Below are positions 46,501 to 59,780 of a stretch of DNA of 64,000 nt, piece after piece (positions within the stretch are counted from its first letter, which is position 1; each line of letters begins with the position of its first letter). The notes below the pieces were generated by a model, which saw only the letters and a list, made by a program, of their open reading frames with translations, made no database searches and was not told the DNA's origin. The DNA is from Artocarpus heterophyllus. Lineage: Eukaryota; Streptophyta; Magnoliopsida; Rosales; Moraceae. A program made the translations under genes and the position numbers. The DNA is taken from positions 14,872,218-14,936,217 of the forward strand of contig CM046327.1 of NCBI GenBank assembly GCA_025403435.1. Direction: 5' to 3'.

Positions 46501-49168
46501 AAAGGTGCTTGGCCATAGAAAAGGAAAACAGATACCTTAGATTATTACACTGGTACACTTTTAGATCCATCAGATTGGTGAATGAATCAGGAGCTAGCTT
46601 TCCATGACACACCCGTTCAAGCCTTGCCAGAGATACAAGATTCAACGTCTCCAAGAGTTTAAAGGCACCAATACAATCAACACGATTCTGCTGCATTGAG
46701 TCGATGATGTATTGAATTTCAACCCCCTTACAATGTAGATGCCTCAATTGTCGAAAACCTTTTCTATCTGCTTCAGGAACAAGACTATTGATCCCCTTTA
46801 CATTTTTCAATTTTATTTCTTCGCAACTTTCCAGCAACACTCCAAGATCAAAATCTAGAAATCGATTGCCTTCAAGATCGAGTCTCAATCTTTTTGTTGT
46901 AAGCAAGGTGTGTTTCTTCCGTTCATCAGTCCTTTTCTTTTGATAGTTAACTGATATATCGTATCTCTCCAACACTTTGCCATTAAACAAGTATTTTGGG
47001 GCAATATGAGCACTTGATATGCTCAACTGTAAAGCAGTCAGTCGACACAAACCCATCAGTTCATTAAGGCTAGGATTATTTTTCCTTTCGCCTTTGTCTC
47101 CTTCAACTTCCCATTCTATAAAAGTATCCTTCATGTTCAGTTCTTCCAACCGCATTAGCTTTGATAAGGCCCCAGGATGAATCGTCTCCAACTTGTCGCA
47201 TTCATGCAAATCAATTAGTTGCAAACGAGTTAGCTGGCCTATCTCTTCAGGCAAATTCTTAATATTGGAACTTGAAAAATCAAGAACTTTCAAATTTTTA
47301 AGCTCTCCGATCCAAGCCACAGATTCAAGCTTACAACCTGACAAGCGCAGCGTCTGAAGATTGTCAAGATAACATAAAGATGAAGGTGGTTGTCGCAAAC
47401 TTAAGGAAGACAAATCTAAAACCTTAAGCTCTTTTGATTCTTTGAAAAAGAGGTCTTGGAGTTGCAAAGTCCTATCTTTCCATGCCCAAAATAATTGAAG
47501 CTTAGGGCATTCCAACCTTTGAGGCAGAGACTTGATACTATCATACTGTAAAGAAATGGCAGCAGAGTTCTCGGGTTTCTTCTCATCTAGCCATTTATCC
47601 ATATCTTCATCACTTCTAATATTGTACATCTGCTTATTCACACGTGCAAAATGTATCCCAAAATCACGAACTACGTCATGTACCTTGATGGACCACTCAT
47701 GATCACCTTTTAACAATAAACAATGATCTTTTAGCTTATCAATCAACTTGTGAATTCTACATTTTGCATCTTCGACTTTGTAGACTTCTGTAAACAAGCC
47801 CCAACTTAGACCATACATCAACAAATGGTAGACATCTATGTCTGCATCTTCTTCATATAGACAACAGAATAAAAGTAATGACTGGGCCTCTTCACTTTTC
47901 AAAAAATCATAACTCATTTGTATACTCTTGAAAACTCTTTCCTCCATCCCCTTGATATCCGTGGGAACAGAATCTTGGAGTTGTCTCAAGGCATCTTTCC
48001 ATTCGTACACACTTTTATTTTTCAGTGCAGATGCTACCGTATCAATGACAATCGGTAAACATGCGCATTGTTCAACAATACTTTTCGCCAAATCCATAAA
48101 ATCAGGATGTTCTGCTTTACCTCTCACGATTTTGTTGAACAAAGTCGTAGCTTCAGCATCGGATAAAAAACAAACCGGAAAATACCGTGCAACATCCATA
48201 TCATCACGGATTACGTCTTCATATCTTGATGTCAATATTACCTTACATCTCGCCCGACCACTCTTGAACGAAATTCCAACAACGTCTATGTCAAAATTTT
48301 CCCAAATATCATCTAAGACTATGAGAATCTTCTTCTTTCCTTCCAGCTTATTTTCCGCTTCCTCATCCTTCTCAGCTTCCTCTTTCTTCTCAGCTTCCTC
48401 TTTCCTTAGCTCCAATTTCTTTCGCAGAAGAACTTTTCTTTCAGATATTTCAGTTTTGTCACCAAAACTCAAATCTAGTTGATCCGCAATCTCTTGTTGT
48501 ACCCTTATATAGTCTCGTTTCTGGGACACTGTTGTGATGACAGCCTCATTGAATAAATTATCCTCTAACGCTTTCCTGGCAACTTCTTTAACAAGCATTG
48601 TTTTACCTATTCCAGCCATCCCATACACCCCAATAATATCATCATCATCATTTACCAATGCATCCCTAATTTGATCCACAAGTTTCCTTCTCGACTCAAA
48701 GGATTCATACCCGTCGTTTTCAACATGGCATTGTCTTTCAGGCTGATACGAGACACTCTCGGAATTCGGTGTAGTGTCTAACATTTCTCTAACTTTCAGC
48801 TCACATTTGTACGCTTCTTTGCCTAGCCGATTCTGCAACTTCAAATTCGGAAACAACCCATGGCCACATCTGGCATCTCCTTGGGCTTCAGCTTGTTCAA
48901 CGAGTCTCTTAGCTTCTTGAATGATCTCATGTACTTTCTTCTGCCAATGCTGAACATCATCGTGGATTTCTTCAAGATTTTTTAAAGCCTTCTGAACAGA
49001 TCGCTCCAACCTACTTTCAGCATCCTCTAATCGCTCATTACTTTTTTTGAGGTTGTCGAGATGCTTCTTGTAGAAGAAAATAAACTCCAACCGGCCATTG
49101 ACATGTTGAACCAGAAGCTCTCCAACTTTTCCAACAGCTGAAGTACAAATTGAAATACAACACTCCAT
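43586..49168 (-). CDS. CC-NB-LRR disease resistance protein (RPS2/At4g27190-like)
   Basis: Intracellular immune receptor of the non-EDVID coiled-coil class. Exons are 46289-49168, 45765-46145, 45289-45639, 44934-45146 and 43586-44308; all introns are phase 0 and GT-AG, giving 1515 residues. In exon 1: coiled coil about 30-95; P-loop GMAGIGKT 183-190; kinase-2 ILIVLDDIW 281-289; RNBS-B KVILTSR 309-315; a weak GLPL equivalent CACLPIVI 368-375; RNBS-D LLLFCCLYEED 431-441; MHD equivalent VHDVVRD 496-502. Leucine-rich repeats run from about 540 onward, and the later exons each add further LRRs (LTNLRVDDCESLKSL, LRELEIAGCGSIKYL). A charged insert of EEAEK-type repeats lies at 255-279, just before kinase-2. 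The last exon has a donor-like AACAG/GTAATT at about 43621, so translation may end there by read-through or continue in an exon I cannot find. No internal stop is seen. Confidence 0.92.
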
Positions 49169-51480
49169 TCTTTTTTTGATTTCTTTTCGTCAAGCCTATG
49201 CTTTTTTGTTCTTCTGTCAAAGAAACCAATATATGATAACATTAATGGAAATGCATCAAACCTTAAATACAATAAAATACACTAATAATTAATGACATTC
49301 TCATTTATTCAATATTAAATGTAAATAATTTATTTATTATTGATGAATTATTAATATTTTAAACGAAACAGATTGTTTGGTCTTTAAGTATGAGACAAAG
49401 GCCTAAAACTGTATAAAGAAGAAAGAAAGAAAGAAAATAACTTAAGTAGTTAAGGAAGGATTATGTTAATTAATTATTTTTAATTAATTAAGAACAGCAT
49501 TAGGTGAAGTCATCACCAAAGCAAAAGTGAAACTGATCTATGATATCTAGGGTCCATGTGTTTCGTAACTTGAATAACGGTTCGAATCATTTTACTACAG
49601 TATTTTCTCTCATAAAAATTTAAATCTTCATTCAAATACTTTATTTAAATACTCGAACCAAACGAGCTCCTAGATTACAATTGTTAGATAAATTATATTT
49701 ATTATTAATAAGGGTAGTTTAGTCTTTTGAATTAGAAGGGTGTTTTGGTAATTTTATCTTGTAACCCTAGGTTAATATTTTTCCTCTTCTCTTGCGCTGG
49801 ATATTATTCAATGTCTAAGAACCCTAGCCGCCTCCATTGTTTTCTCCTCCTCCTCCTCCATTTTTCCTCAAAACTTGAATTTTAAACAACGAAATTTCAA
49901 AACCACTAGAAATTTTAAATGTCGATTCGTCATAAATTCTCTTATCACAAATCTTCTTATATATACTATATATATCAACATATCATATATCCTGCCTTTA
50001 ATCACGCACACATGAAGTGCCTCGATCGAGGTTCAGAGGTCTGCCCTCAAAGTTATATCTTCATAACCCGATCTCTAAGGTTATCCTTTCACACATCTTC
50101 TGTCTAGAGCTGCTTCTACTCTTTGATAACATTTGAAAACAATCAATGATCATAATTTAAGATTCCAAGTTTGAATATTTTCGACATCTGTTTATCCTAT
50201 GCTTGTCAAATTATGAATATTTACTTATGTATATACTTTTCATAAATCATCTATTAAGAAAACCATTTTCATAAAGCAATGGTATTAAACACATTTTCCA
50301 CAAAACATTTATTTTTATGGCCAAACAATTTAAAGCATGGCTATCGAAGAGCTATCAAAGAGCTCATATCTCTTTGGCAATTTATCCAGTGATAACTTCT
50401 AGCTAGTTACTGTAACCACATATGCTCTAGTTACATTTTTAACCTTGAAACATATAAAGATTAATTTCAACTAAAATAACTACATTATAATTATGTCAAC
50501 TTATTTTTATTAGTGTGTCATTGAAATATTGTAATATCACAAAACCTTAATTTTGAATTAAAACTAAAAACAGAAAATTTAGCTCATCATTGAACTTAAA
50601 TCAAATGTCTAAACAAAATTATAACTCTCTTCAAATCATATATTAAGTTCCATACATACAGCTCCAACATTTGTAAGAGATCATACTATCAATAATATAA
50701 AGGCATAAAGAAAAATAAAATAAAATAAATATACGTGTGTGTATATATTTATATATTTTTTTAAAACTCTTCCTTCAAAACAATATATATATTACTGTCA
50801 ATAAGTTCAAAACGTTTTATAAAAATCTAAAGTCAGACCCCTATTTAACATCATCAAGACTTGAAGATTGATAATTAAATCACGATCAGAAAAGAAAAAG
50901 CTCTTTTTAAAACATTAAAATACTCAAATAATTTCAAAGTAAACTTCAATATTAAATACTCAAAATCTAGCCGAAAACATATAACCATCATGTGTGCGTG
51001 TGTGTGTGTATATATATATGTATGTATGTATGTAGATATGAAATTTGATAATGAAATTTAAAGTATAAACTCAAAAGTTGTACAACTAAAAGTTTCAATG
51101 AGGAAATCTCACCCAAGTTTAAATCATTTCAAACTGTTTCTGGACAAAGATTTTCCCAAAGCTTCACCAAATTTTCTTGAATCTATGGTAGGAATTGGCT
51201 TCTGGTGTCGTTTATTTTAGTTTCTAAAGAAGAAGAATCGGTCTCTTTGCTCTAGGACTGAAGGGAGTAATAAAATGGCAGTAGAAGACGGAAGAGATAG
51301 AGTTGACCCGGAAGACTTAGATGGAAAAATTGGGTTTTTGAAAGGCAGGGAAGGGAAAAGAAGAAAAGAAGAAAGAAATAACACCAATAATAGTGAATCT
51401 GAACGCAAGTGGGAGACAAAGTGGGTGCGTTGATGTTGATGTTTTCGGCGAGAATTTTAAAGCATTGACTGACCAAAGTT
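49169..51480. other. NB-LRR upstream region, then repeat-like intergenic DNA
   Basis: 49169-49330 is the presumed promoter/5' UTR of the NB-LRR gene. 49557-49670 is a short element with CGTAACTTGAATAACGGTTC and its partial inverse GAACCAAACGAGC, related to 53826-53935. 49740-51470 resembles an old LTR on the minus strand, with a GT/TA/GTAT microsatellite at about 50993-51035. No gene seen. Confidence 0.4.
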
Positions 51481-54400
51481 GTTTAAAACAAAGGCGTGGT
51501 TTTCCTGTTTGTTTTGGATTGTACAGCTATTCATTAGCAGTGGGGTACGTGGTTTTGGTTAGCTAGAATTTTGTCTACACTAAGTAATGCCCTTATTTAG
51601 GTGGATTGGGTCTTGATCGATTAGCTATGACCATCAACAGTTTTGGAGTCTAACTTTAAGCAATTGGTAAGCTCTCTTTTTAATGTCAAGCGAGTTTGTC
51701 CTTATGGTTTTTGATGTAATCCAGTGGATCCGGTTGGTATCCAAGATCTATGTGCCTAATAGGGGGTTGTATTGAATCTTTGTACCAATTGTAAATTGAA
51801 AGAAGATTTAATTCCTGAAATAATTATCTGGGTGGGCTGCCAGGATTCACATTGGAGCATAAGAGTAAATGCCAAAATAACATTTTGGTAAATATAAAAA
51901 AAGTATAGGGTGCTTGACATGATGGTCAAAACTATTAGTTAGAACTGTTTTTATTGTAGCATGCGAGAGTTTTACACTGTACATAATCGAGATTGTGGTC
52001 CAAACCGACCTTGCCAAACAGCCTGTAGTTATTTTTTTGTAATTTTACTAAGCAGGTGCATAAAAAATTTGAAAAATTAAAAACAGATTAGATAAATAAA
52101 ATATGGTAGATTTATGCTAAAATAGAATTTTATAAAATTTAATTTGACACACTAGTAATTAAATTTAATATAATTAAAATTATTTAAAACAATAGGTGTT
52201 ACACCTGTGTCATATGATAGCTATATTATAACATATGAACGTTTTATACTATTTAAGTTTAAAAGTGTTGGTTCAAATCAATTATCTAAACACCCTATCA
52301 AAACTATCAGAATTTGTAAAGTGAAGTTCTCAAAAAGTGCTTTCACATGGGTTCAAACATTATACATATCACGTTCAAAGTCATTTCATCAAATTAATAC
52401 AATATACAGGCATTTAACGTTGTCCATCGTGAAACAAATAGGCTAGTGCAGTGTTTAACCCTTTTTGTCCCAAGTGTTTTGTCATTTTTGCCCTCAGTGA
52501 TTTCTTTTGTTTTCTTTTCTGCCAGTGGCTTCTTGGTATTTTTACTCTGTTGTGTCATATTACGGTTTTGCCCTTAATTCACTTTTTTCTTTTTCTCTCT
52601 TCTCTGTCCTGGGTTTTTTTTTTTTTTTTGGTCATTTCCTGAAATAAAGAAGAAGAAAGTATCAATATTTCGACAAAGAACAGAATGCACGTGGTTTCCA
52701 CTTTCCCACAATACAAGATGAGGAGAATATATGGCTCGACTTCTCCACAATGGAAGACGAGATTGTGGTCTCCACTTATTATATGACTGGACTTTTCTAC
52801 AATAGAAGACAAGAAGAAAAAGTAGAAAAGTCGACCAAACAAAAGCGAAAAGATTCATTAAGATCTCAATGAAAAAAAATTGAGGACATTTACTCGGGAA
52901 GTATATGCATTGTTTCTTTTGTGAAATATCCTTTATATGCTGTCAACATTTGACCATTTAAATATTATTATTACAATTGTTCGTTTGTTTCGTAGATTTA
53001 ATAGATTTAAAATTTTAGATTGAGCTTGAATATATGTTTGGTGACATTTAAAGTTTAATTTGAATCTTTCTTGAGTTTTGAGTGTAAAATTTTAGTTTTA
53101 TTCTCCCTAAATTTTCAAGATTTAAATTTAAAAGTTACATTACAATATTTCTTTTTTTAAAATTTTTTCTCTTTATACTTGAGAAAAAAATATCATAACT
53201 TTTTTTTTTGATATCTGATTAAGACAATTTTTTCTTTTATTGCAGTCATAATAAAAAAATGAATAAATCAATATCTATATTGCATATTTTTTTAATATCA
53301 CGGCACATTAAGATTTTGTTAAATTTGTTTAGTAAATCAAAAACTTTTTCTAGTTACTATCTAAATACAAATTATAATTTTTCTTTATTCAGATTAACAC
53401 TTTAACTGCATATCTAAATGTCAATTCGAATCACACAACTCAAATCAAAATATATGAATCAACAAAGTCGAACCCGCCTATCCAACAGGCCGTTAGTTTT
53501 TAACAGAGTTTTTTTTTTTTTTTTTAACTTCTTAGTCCTCTCTATTCTTTTGACAACTTATCGTTATGAAGCTTGACATCAATATCTCAATCACAATTAA
53601 AATTCATCTTGCAATTTTGATTTTTTACCCCTCCCCATCCTTTTGAGAACAAGAAAATCAGAAAGCCTACAATACACTGACATTGATTTAAATCGTAAAA
53701 CTCATTTTAGTGGGGCTCTGTTCTCCATTGAAAGCACACAATAAAATACGGTTTCTCAGTCCTCAAGTTGGCATCCCATTTACCGTAAGAAAAGCTTTCC
53801 ATCATTAAAACCAATAATAATACAGGTGGCGTTTGTTTCAAGTTCAAATAACAGATTAAACCATTTTGTTACATTATTTTTCTCATAAAAGGTTAAATTT
53901 TTATTCAAATCTATAAACCAAACATATTGAAAGTTAGAACATTAGTTCAAACTCGAGTCCAAAAATAAACCATTCAACGGTCAGCCCAAAAAACACAATG
54001 CTCACAAGTCAATCTATGCACGTATCCAAAATTAAAATCCCAATCTTACCAATAAATTTTGAACCCCACAAATGAAGAGTTTAATACTAATTCGAATTTA
54101 AATTGAACTAAGTTGATAACCAATTATTTGCTCAGAGACAGGAGGGGAAACAGAAAATGATTCACAAGCAGAAAGTGAAAAACTTTATCACAGAAAGAGA
54201 AAAAAAAAAAAAACGTAAATGATGAAGGGAAAAATGCCCAGTACTTTTCAATACTCGAAAGCAGACAAAATCCTTCCACGAAAAAGAATAGGAAAAAAAT
54301 TTTAAAAAAAAGGTAGACGACTTAAAGGCGTTCTCTTCGACGTGTTGTTATCGTCATTGTTTTCTTTATCACGTATTGATGATCCATCAAAAGGGACCGT

Positions 54401-54840
54401 TGCTTTCTCCAGCCATAACGTGTCATCAAGAAAAAAATACACTATAAATACACTATAATATATGATAATTCTTATAGTGATGTCATATTATGTGCTATAT
54501 AATTATATACTAATTATTTTAATAATATTAATTTTAGGTTATATATAAAATATTCACAGACTGAAACCATATTTTGATTCTACAAATATGACCAGGCTAT
54601 TTATTTATTAACCCTATTGTGTAAAGAAACAATCAGCAAAATAGGTCAAACTCATAGAGAAATAAATAGTAGAGTGTTTGTGACCATTATTTAGAACAAA
54701 TTTTAGTTGAAAACATCATAGCTTATAAGAGTTTTATATTAAAGCACATTTTTTCTTTGACATTATAGCATATGAGCTTTATACTGTAACAACTAAAAGT
54801 TTTAATTCTAACTTACATTATCAAACACTACATAAGAATA
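51481..54840. other. Intergenic, AT-rich, with several dispersed short repeats
   Basis: Copies of the CATATGAGAGTTTTATACTGTAAC-like family lie at about 51915-52020, 52205-52300 and 54690-54840. 53826-53935 is a sister of the 49557 element in the same orientation. Opposite overlapping frames at 52574-52858 are low-complexity. No gene seen. Confidence 0.45.
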
Positions 54841-54992
54841 ACAATATTCCCTATAGGCCCCCGAACTGGATGGAGCGGGCCTAGGGGATAGCAATTGGAG
54901 ATTAAGATTGATGTAGGTGACAAAATCTTATCCCGAGTCGTGATGGGCCAGAGACCGGGATATATTCTCTGACACACCTCCATCCCAATTTG
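54841..54992. repeat. GC-rich repeat fragment related to 61920-62080
   Basis: TCCCTATAGGCCCCCGAACTGG, GGATAGCAATTGG and CTCCATCCCAATTTGC stand out against the AT-rich background. They share the GGGGATGGGGATGG/CCATCCCC character of the 61.9-kb stretch. Probably fragments of one dispersed element. Confidence 0.35.
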
Positions 54993-55056
54993 CATATATG
55001 CTATAATTATTATATAAATATATAATTTTTTTGAGCCTTTCTCTAGTGGAAACACC

Positions 55057-55628
55057 TAGAGGTGGCAATAATCGTGTTTGTGCCATGTTCGTGTCGACAT
55101 GTTTACAGCACAACCCGTTTAGCCCAAACACAAATACGACACGATTAATAAACATGTCAAAAATGCAAACACGACACGCCTATGGCATGCGTAACACAGC
55201 ATGACACGATTAACACGATTATTAAACGTGTCGTGACGGGTCGACACGATAATAACACACATATGACACGTTTATGACCCAATTAACTAAAAATTAAAAA
55301 ATTAAAAGAAGGCCAATAAAAAAATGAACAAAAACACAATATCTAATTAATACTAACATACTATAAATATTTCAAAAAATTTTATTTTTAAGTTTAAATA
55401 TGTTATAAATGGGAGGGTCGTGTCGTGTCGTGTCAATACGTTTACGGCCCGTTTAATTAAATATGTTAAGGCATGTTTAGCGTGTTAGCACGAATTCAAC
55501 CTGTTTATTTTCGTGTTATTCGTGCCAACCCATTTATAACACAATTAATAAACGTGCGGTCTAAACTTGTTTATCTCGTGTCGTTTTCGTATCGTGTCAT
55601 CATGTCGTGTCTGAAATTACCAGCCCTA
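55057..55628. mobile_element. Non-autonomous hAT-type element, 572 bp
   Basis: The ends are imperfect inverted repeats: TAGAGGTGGCAATA at left and, on the other strand, TAGGGCTGGTAATT at right. They are flanked by 8-bp duplications GAAACACC (55049-55056) and GAACCACC (55629-55636), differing at one base. The interior is dense in CGTGTCGTGTCG and its complement ACACGACACG on both sides of an AT-rich centre. The 8-bp duplication and T(A/G)GGG-type ends fit the hAT superfamily. There is no transposase. Confidence 0.82.
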
Positions 55629-55636
55629 GAACCACC

Positions 55637-56043
55637 ACTTTGGAGCCATTGGTGGAGCATTTCTATAGAAACTATTGGATCAAAATTTATTGGTCGAGAT
55701 GGCCAAGTTTTTTTTATTACCTTGTGGGCACACACAACATATTAAAGCAGGTAGGTCCCACGTTGGAGGGCTGCTATAGGGAATGTGGGTGGGCATTGTT
55801 GGATGCGCCACAGCAGGCAAGTGGAGGAGACACTCACAACAAGGCTAGAAATGTGCATAACACGAGTCTATCGCGCAAACGGAAGGAGCTAAAGCGGTTG
55901 GGCCCACTGACATGGTGCTGATGCAAACAAATCTGGCCCAATCCACTGCTGACACAAGTCCACATAATAATGAAGGCCCACACGGAGAGGGATAAAAGTT
56001 GGTGTTTTGGCTTCGTATTTTTTACACCGTTTTGCTTTTTTTT
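55637..56043. other. Short intergenic stretch, nothing recognised
   Basis: Moderate GC content, with a frame at 55607-55921 that starts within the hAT element and shows no domain. I do not call a gene. Confidence 0.4.
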
Positions 56044-59000
56044 GTAACACCTGAGTATTTTAAATATAATAAAAATACATTAAGTTAAAGATTATGTTAA
56101 GATAAAAAGTACAGTTTAAGAAAAAACTATATAATAGTATAAAAAATTATATAATAGTAGAATAATGCAATATAAAGATGTACACTAATAAAGTTATATA
56201 GTATAAAAAATTACACTATAAAATAATACAATGTAAGAATTTGACTGTTTAAGGTTCAGCAGTAGAAAAAGTGGACTGTTTAAGTTGAAGTATTATAGAA
56301 ATAATACTGTTTGGAGAATAAGGACGAATAAAATATGCTGTAGAAGTATGGAGAACATATCGACAGTATAAGAAAAATACTGTTAGTATAAATTTAGACA
56401 GTACAAAGTGCGATAATATTAGAATTACATTATGTGATGGATGTGGATAAGTATTGGAGGTTATGGGACCTCATGAACTATATGAAAAATAATATCGACA
56501 GTATAAGAAAAATACTGTCAATATAAACTTAGACTGCGTAAAAAATTAGTGGGATATCTTGAAAGTTTTGATGGGGCCACCACATCCATTAATGTGGCCC
56601 AATCACATTTAGCCACCCAAAGTAACTTAATTGATTACCAAGGTGATGACTCATCACCTTTTTATTTGAAAAAAAAAAAGAAGAAAAGAAAAAAAAAAGT
56701 GAATCACATCATTATATAAGAGACCCTTTGGCACCAGCGTGCAACTAAAAAAAGAAAAGAAGGAAGAAAGGAAAGGAAAGAAAAAAAAAAGTAAGAAAGA
56801 AAAAAAAAAGGAAGAAAGAAAAAAATGCTTAATTTCCTTCTTATGAAAACCACCCCTCTCATGAAATCCTCTCAAGATTTTTCTTAATGCATAAGCCTCC
56901 AAATCATGTAGAAAAACAAGAACAAGTGAAGGGGATGAAAATTGAGGAGTTTAAGGTAAAACTCAAAACTTTTCCCTATTATAAACTGGGGTTTTTGTTC
57001 AAGTTTTTGATGGATTTTTATGATGAGGTATGGGCTTGATGTCAAGGGAATTTGAAAGCTTTCAAGTGCTAAAAGTGAGGACAAGCACTAGGGAATGATT
57101 AGGTAAAATCCTAGTCCCACAAGCTTTGTTAAAGTTTGTGTTTTTATATGCATTCTAAGTGTTTGAAGAAATGTTTAAGCCATGGCATGTAATATAGACA
57201 TTATGGTATGGTTATTTTATGTTATATGTTGATGGTAATAATGATGGAAAGAAAAAAGTAAGTGTTTTGATGAAATTTTAAAAGGGACTAAATTGCAAAA
57301 AAAGGTTATTCACGTTAGAATTGAAAATCAGCCAAAAAGTCCCACTAAAATTTAAATTTCAAGAAATTTAAAACATGAAAGTTGTAGAACGCATCAAAAC
57401 TATTAGGACAGCATGGACAGTTTTCTAAAATTCTGTCTGGTTTAGAAGTTATGAATGTTACAAAATTTTAGGCACAAAATTTCAAGAAATGAAAACGTTA
57501 TGAAAAGTTTAGAATTCGACCATGGTGTTTTTGTAAGTTTTATTCCTTGTGAGAAACTAAGCATTTTGGTATAAAGTGGTCTTTTTTTTTCCGAGGGCAA
57601 AAATGTAAATATTTTTGTGTTTTGGGTCAAAACTGTAAAATTGTATAAAAACTGGGTTTTTCACCAAGAAATGTAGAATTCTTACACTGTTGTAGGCAGT
57701 TAGTAATTAAGGATGCTGAGTTTTAAGGGATTCAAAATTTAGTCAAAGAAAAGAATGAAAGAAAAACATTAGGGGTAAAATGGTCATTTTGTAAAAATGA
57801 CCGAAACGAACCCGAAACGCCTGATGTCGTGAAACATTCCTTAGTGGGAATTTTTCCATATGTTAGTAATGGAACAGTAAAGTTAAGTAATGAGTTGTAT
57901 AAAGTTACAAAATGGACAAAAAACTCGTTAAGGGTAAAATCATCATTTTTAAGAAAGCAGCAAGAACGGAGTCGAACACTCCAATTTAGCATAACGTTCT
58001 TAGACAAAAAATGTTTCGTAATACGTTAGGTAACAAAACTGTCATGTGAGATGAGAGATTTAATAAGGAATGTTTAAGTAAACGAGAGATAACCCGGTGG
58101 ATTACAAAATTAAAGAAAGGAAAGGGTAAACCGACAATATACCGAATTATGAAAAAAGGGAAACAAATGTTTAATGTTTAAGTTATGTTATCAATAGAGT
58201 GGATTGGTAATAAGATTTAACTAATTAGTCAGGTGTCGTATGATCGGGACACAGAAGCCGACTAATGGAAGGAAAAGGAATGAGACAGGAATATAATAGA
58301 GAATGTTAGAGCTAAGTTCAAGTAAGTTCAAACTTCACCTACAACAAAAAGTAAATGATTTTTAAATATTTATATATATGTTTATAAATGAGTTTACAAT
58401 TATTATGCAAGTTGCTTTTAAAGTATGTTTGGATTTATTATGCAAAAAGTTTTAAAGATTCAAAGCAAGATTTGCAATGAATTTGCAACTGTTATGTTTA
58501 AAGTCTATTTGCATATTAATATGCATAATGTTTTTAAAAGTTCAACTTATGATTTTCAATGTATTTGAAGTATGGTTGCATGTGAAATGCACAATATTTA
58601 AAAGAGTACAAGTTGTGATTTGCAAAATGTGTTTACATTATATGTTGCATTTGTTATGTAATAAGTTGCATTTGTTATGCAATAAGTTTTAGAGTATAAG
58701 TTATGATTTGAAAAATGTGTTTACGTTTTATGTTGCATTTGTAATGCAATAAGTTGCATTTATTATGCAATAGATTTTACAGTACAAGTTATGATTTGCA
58801 AGTGTGTTTGCATATGATGTGATTGCATTTGATATGCTCACCAAAGTTAATAAGAAGGTAACGTAAAGATAAAAAAAAGTGTCGTACCAGTCTCCTTGTT
58901 GTGAGGTAATAAAAGTAAGTTAAAATTTGACCTCTTAGATGTAAGGTACATGACCTCAATGTTCGATAGTCTCAAGTCTTCCGCAAGGAAAACATAATGT

Positions 59001-59780
59001 TTATGATCTCATGATTAATGATGTTAGTGCGAACACTAAAGTAAAATAAGGAAAGTTAAGGAACAAAGGATGGAAAGTTAAAGTAAGATAAGGAAAGTTA
59101 AAGAACAAAGGTAGCAAGTTAAAGTAAGAAAAGAATGTTCATAAAATGCTCATAATTGAAGTTCATAATTAAGCATAATTGGAATCATGCATTATGAAAC
59201 TGCTTGTATTCCTTATTATAAAGTATTTACGTTAAATGCTTATGAAAAACATTTTTAGAAATGTTTTATGTTGAGTGTTTATGAAAAATATTTTTATATT
59301 TTTAAGAAAAAGTTTATGAAGAACGTTTATGAAAACGTTTCAAGAATGTTTTATGAAAAACGTTTATGAAAAATGTTATAAGAGAAAGGTTTTTATGAGA
59401 AAAAATTTTAAACATGTTTTAAATGTTTTTGTGAGAATATGTTTGAACTTACTGAATGAAAGATCATTAAAAGTTTTTTCATGCTATAGATAGTTTTATG
59501 GATAATTAGTAAGACCCATTAGAAGAGCTGGGTGCTGCGGAGGACAGATGCGAAAATTTAGATATGAACACCACCACAGTTTGCTTTCGCTACACAAAGA
59601 AAAGGTTATCCACTCTTTGATATAGTGTTTTCAACGTTTTAAGAAAATCACAGTTTTAAGAAATATTTTCAAAAGTTTTAAGATATATTACGAAAATAAC
59701 CTACCCGAGCTTGATTTCGTTATTCTTACGAAAATAACCACATACTAATTTTAAAATAACACCCTAATGTGTTGGATCTC
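56044..59780 (+). repeat. LTR-like block in plus orientation (Gypsy type suspected)
   Basis: It opens TGTAACACCTGAGTATTTTA, like many plant Gypsy LTRs. It carries repeated ATCGACAGTATAAGAAAAAT words (56355-56520), a GGCCCAATCACATTTAGCCAC segment, purine tracts at 56668-56700 and 56745-56825, AAAAGGGACTAAATTGCAAAA at 57280, a tandem array at 58606-58865 and TTTATGAAAAACG-type runs at 59240-59400. The 3' boundary is not resolved. Confidence 0.45.
58606..58865. repeat. Tandem repeat, 88-bp unit, about three copies
   Basis: GTACAAGTTGTGATTTG at 58606, GTATAAGTTATGATTTG at 58694 and GTACAAGTTATGATTTG at 58782 start the copies. Each is followed by a TGTGTTTAC/TGTTTGC segment and TTGCATTTGTTATGCAATAAG-like words. 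It lies inside the LTR-like block. Confidence 0.85.

Noticed and set aside
47928..48482. Plus-strand frame of 184 codons
   Set aside because: It is antisense to the NB domain of the resistance gene; the Ser/Phe richness reflects Glu/Lys codons on the other strand.
51217..51476. Opposed frames near 51.2-51.5 kb as a small gene
   Set aside because: Low-complexity Glu/Lys/Arg-rich or Phe/Leu/Ser-rich reading, no domain, no splice context; it lies in repeat-like sequence.
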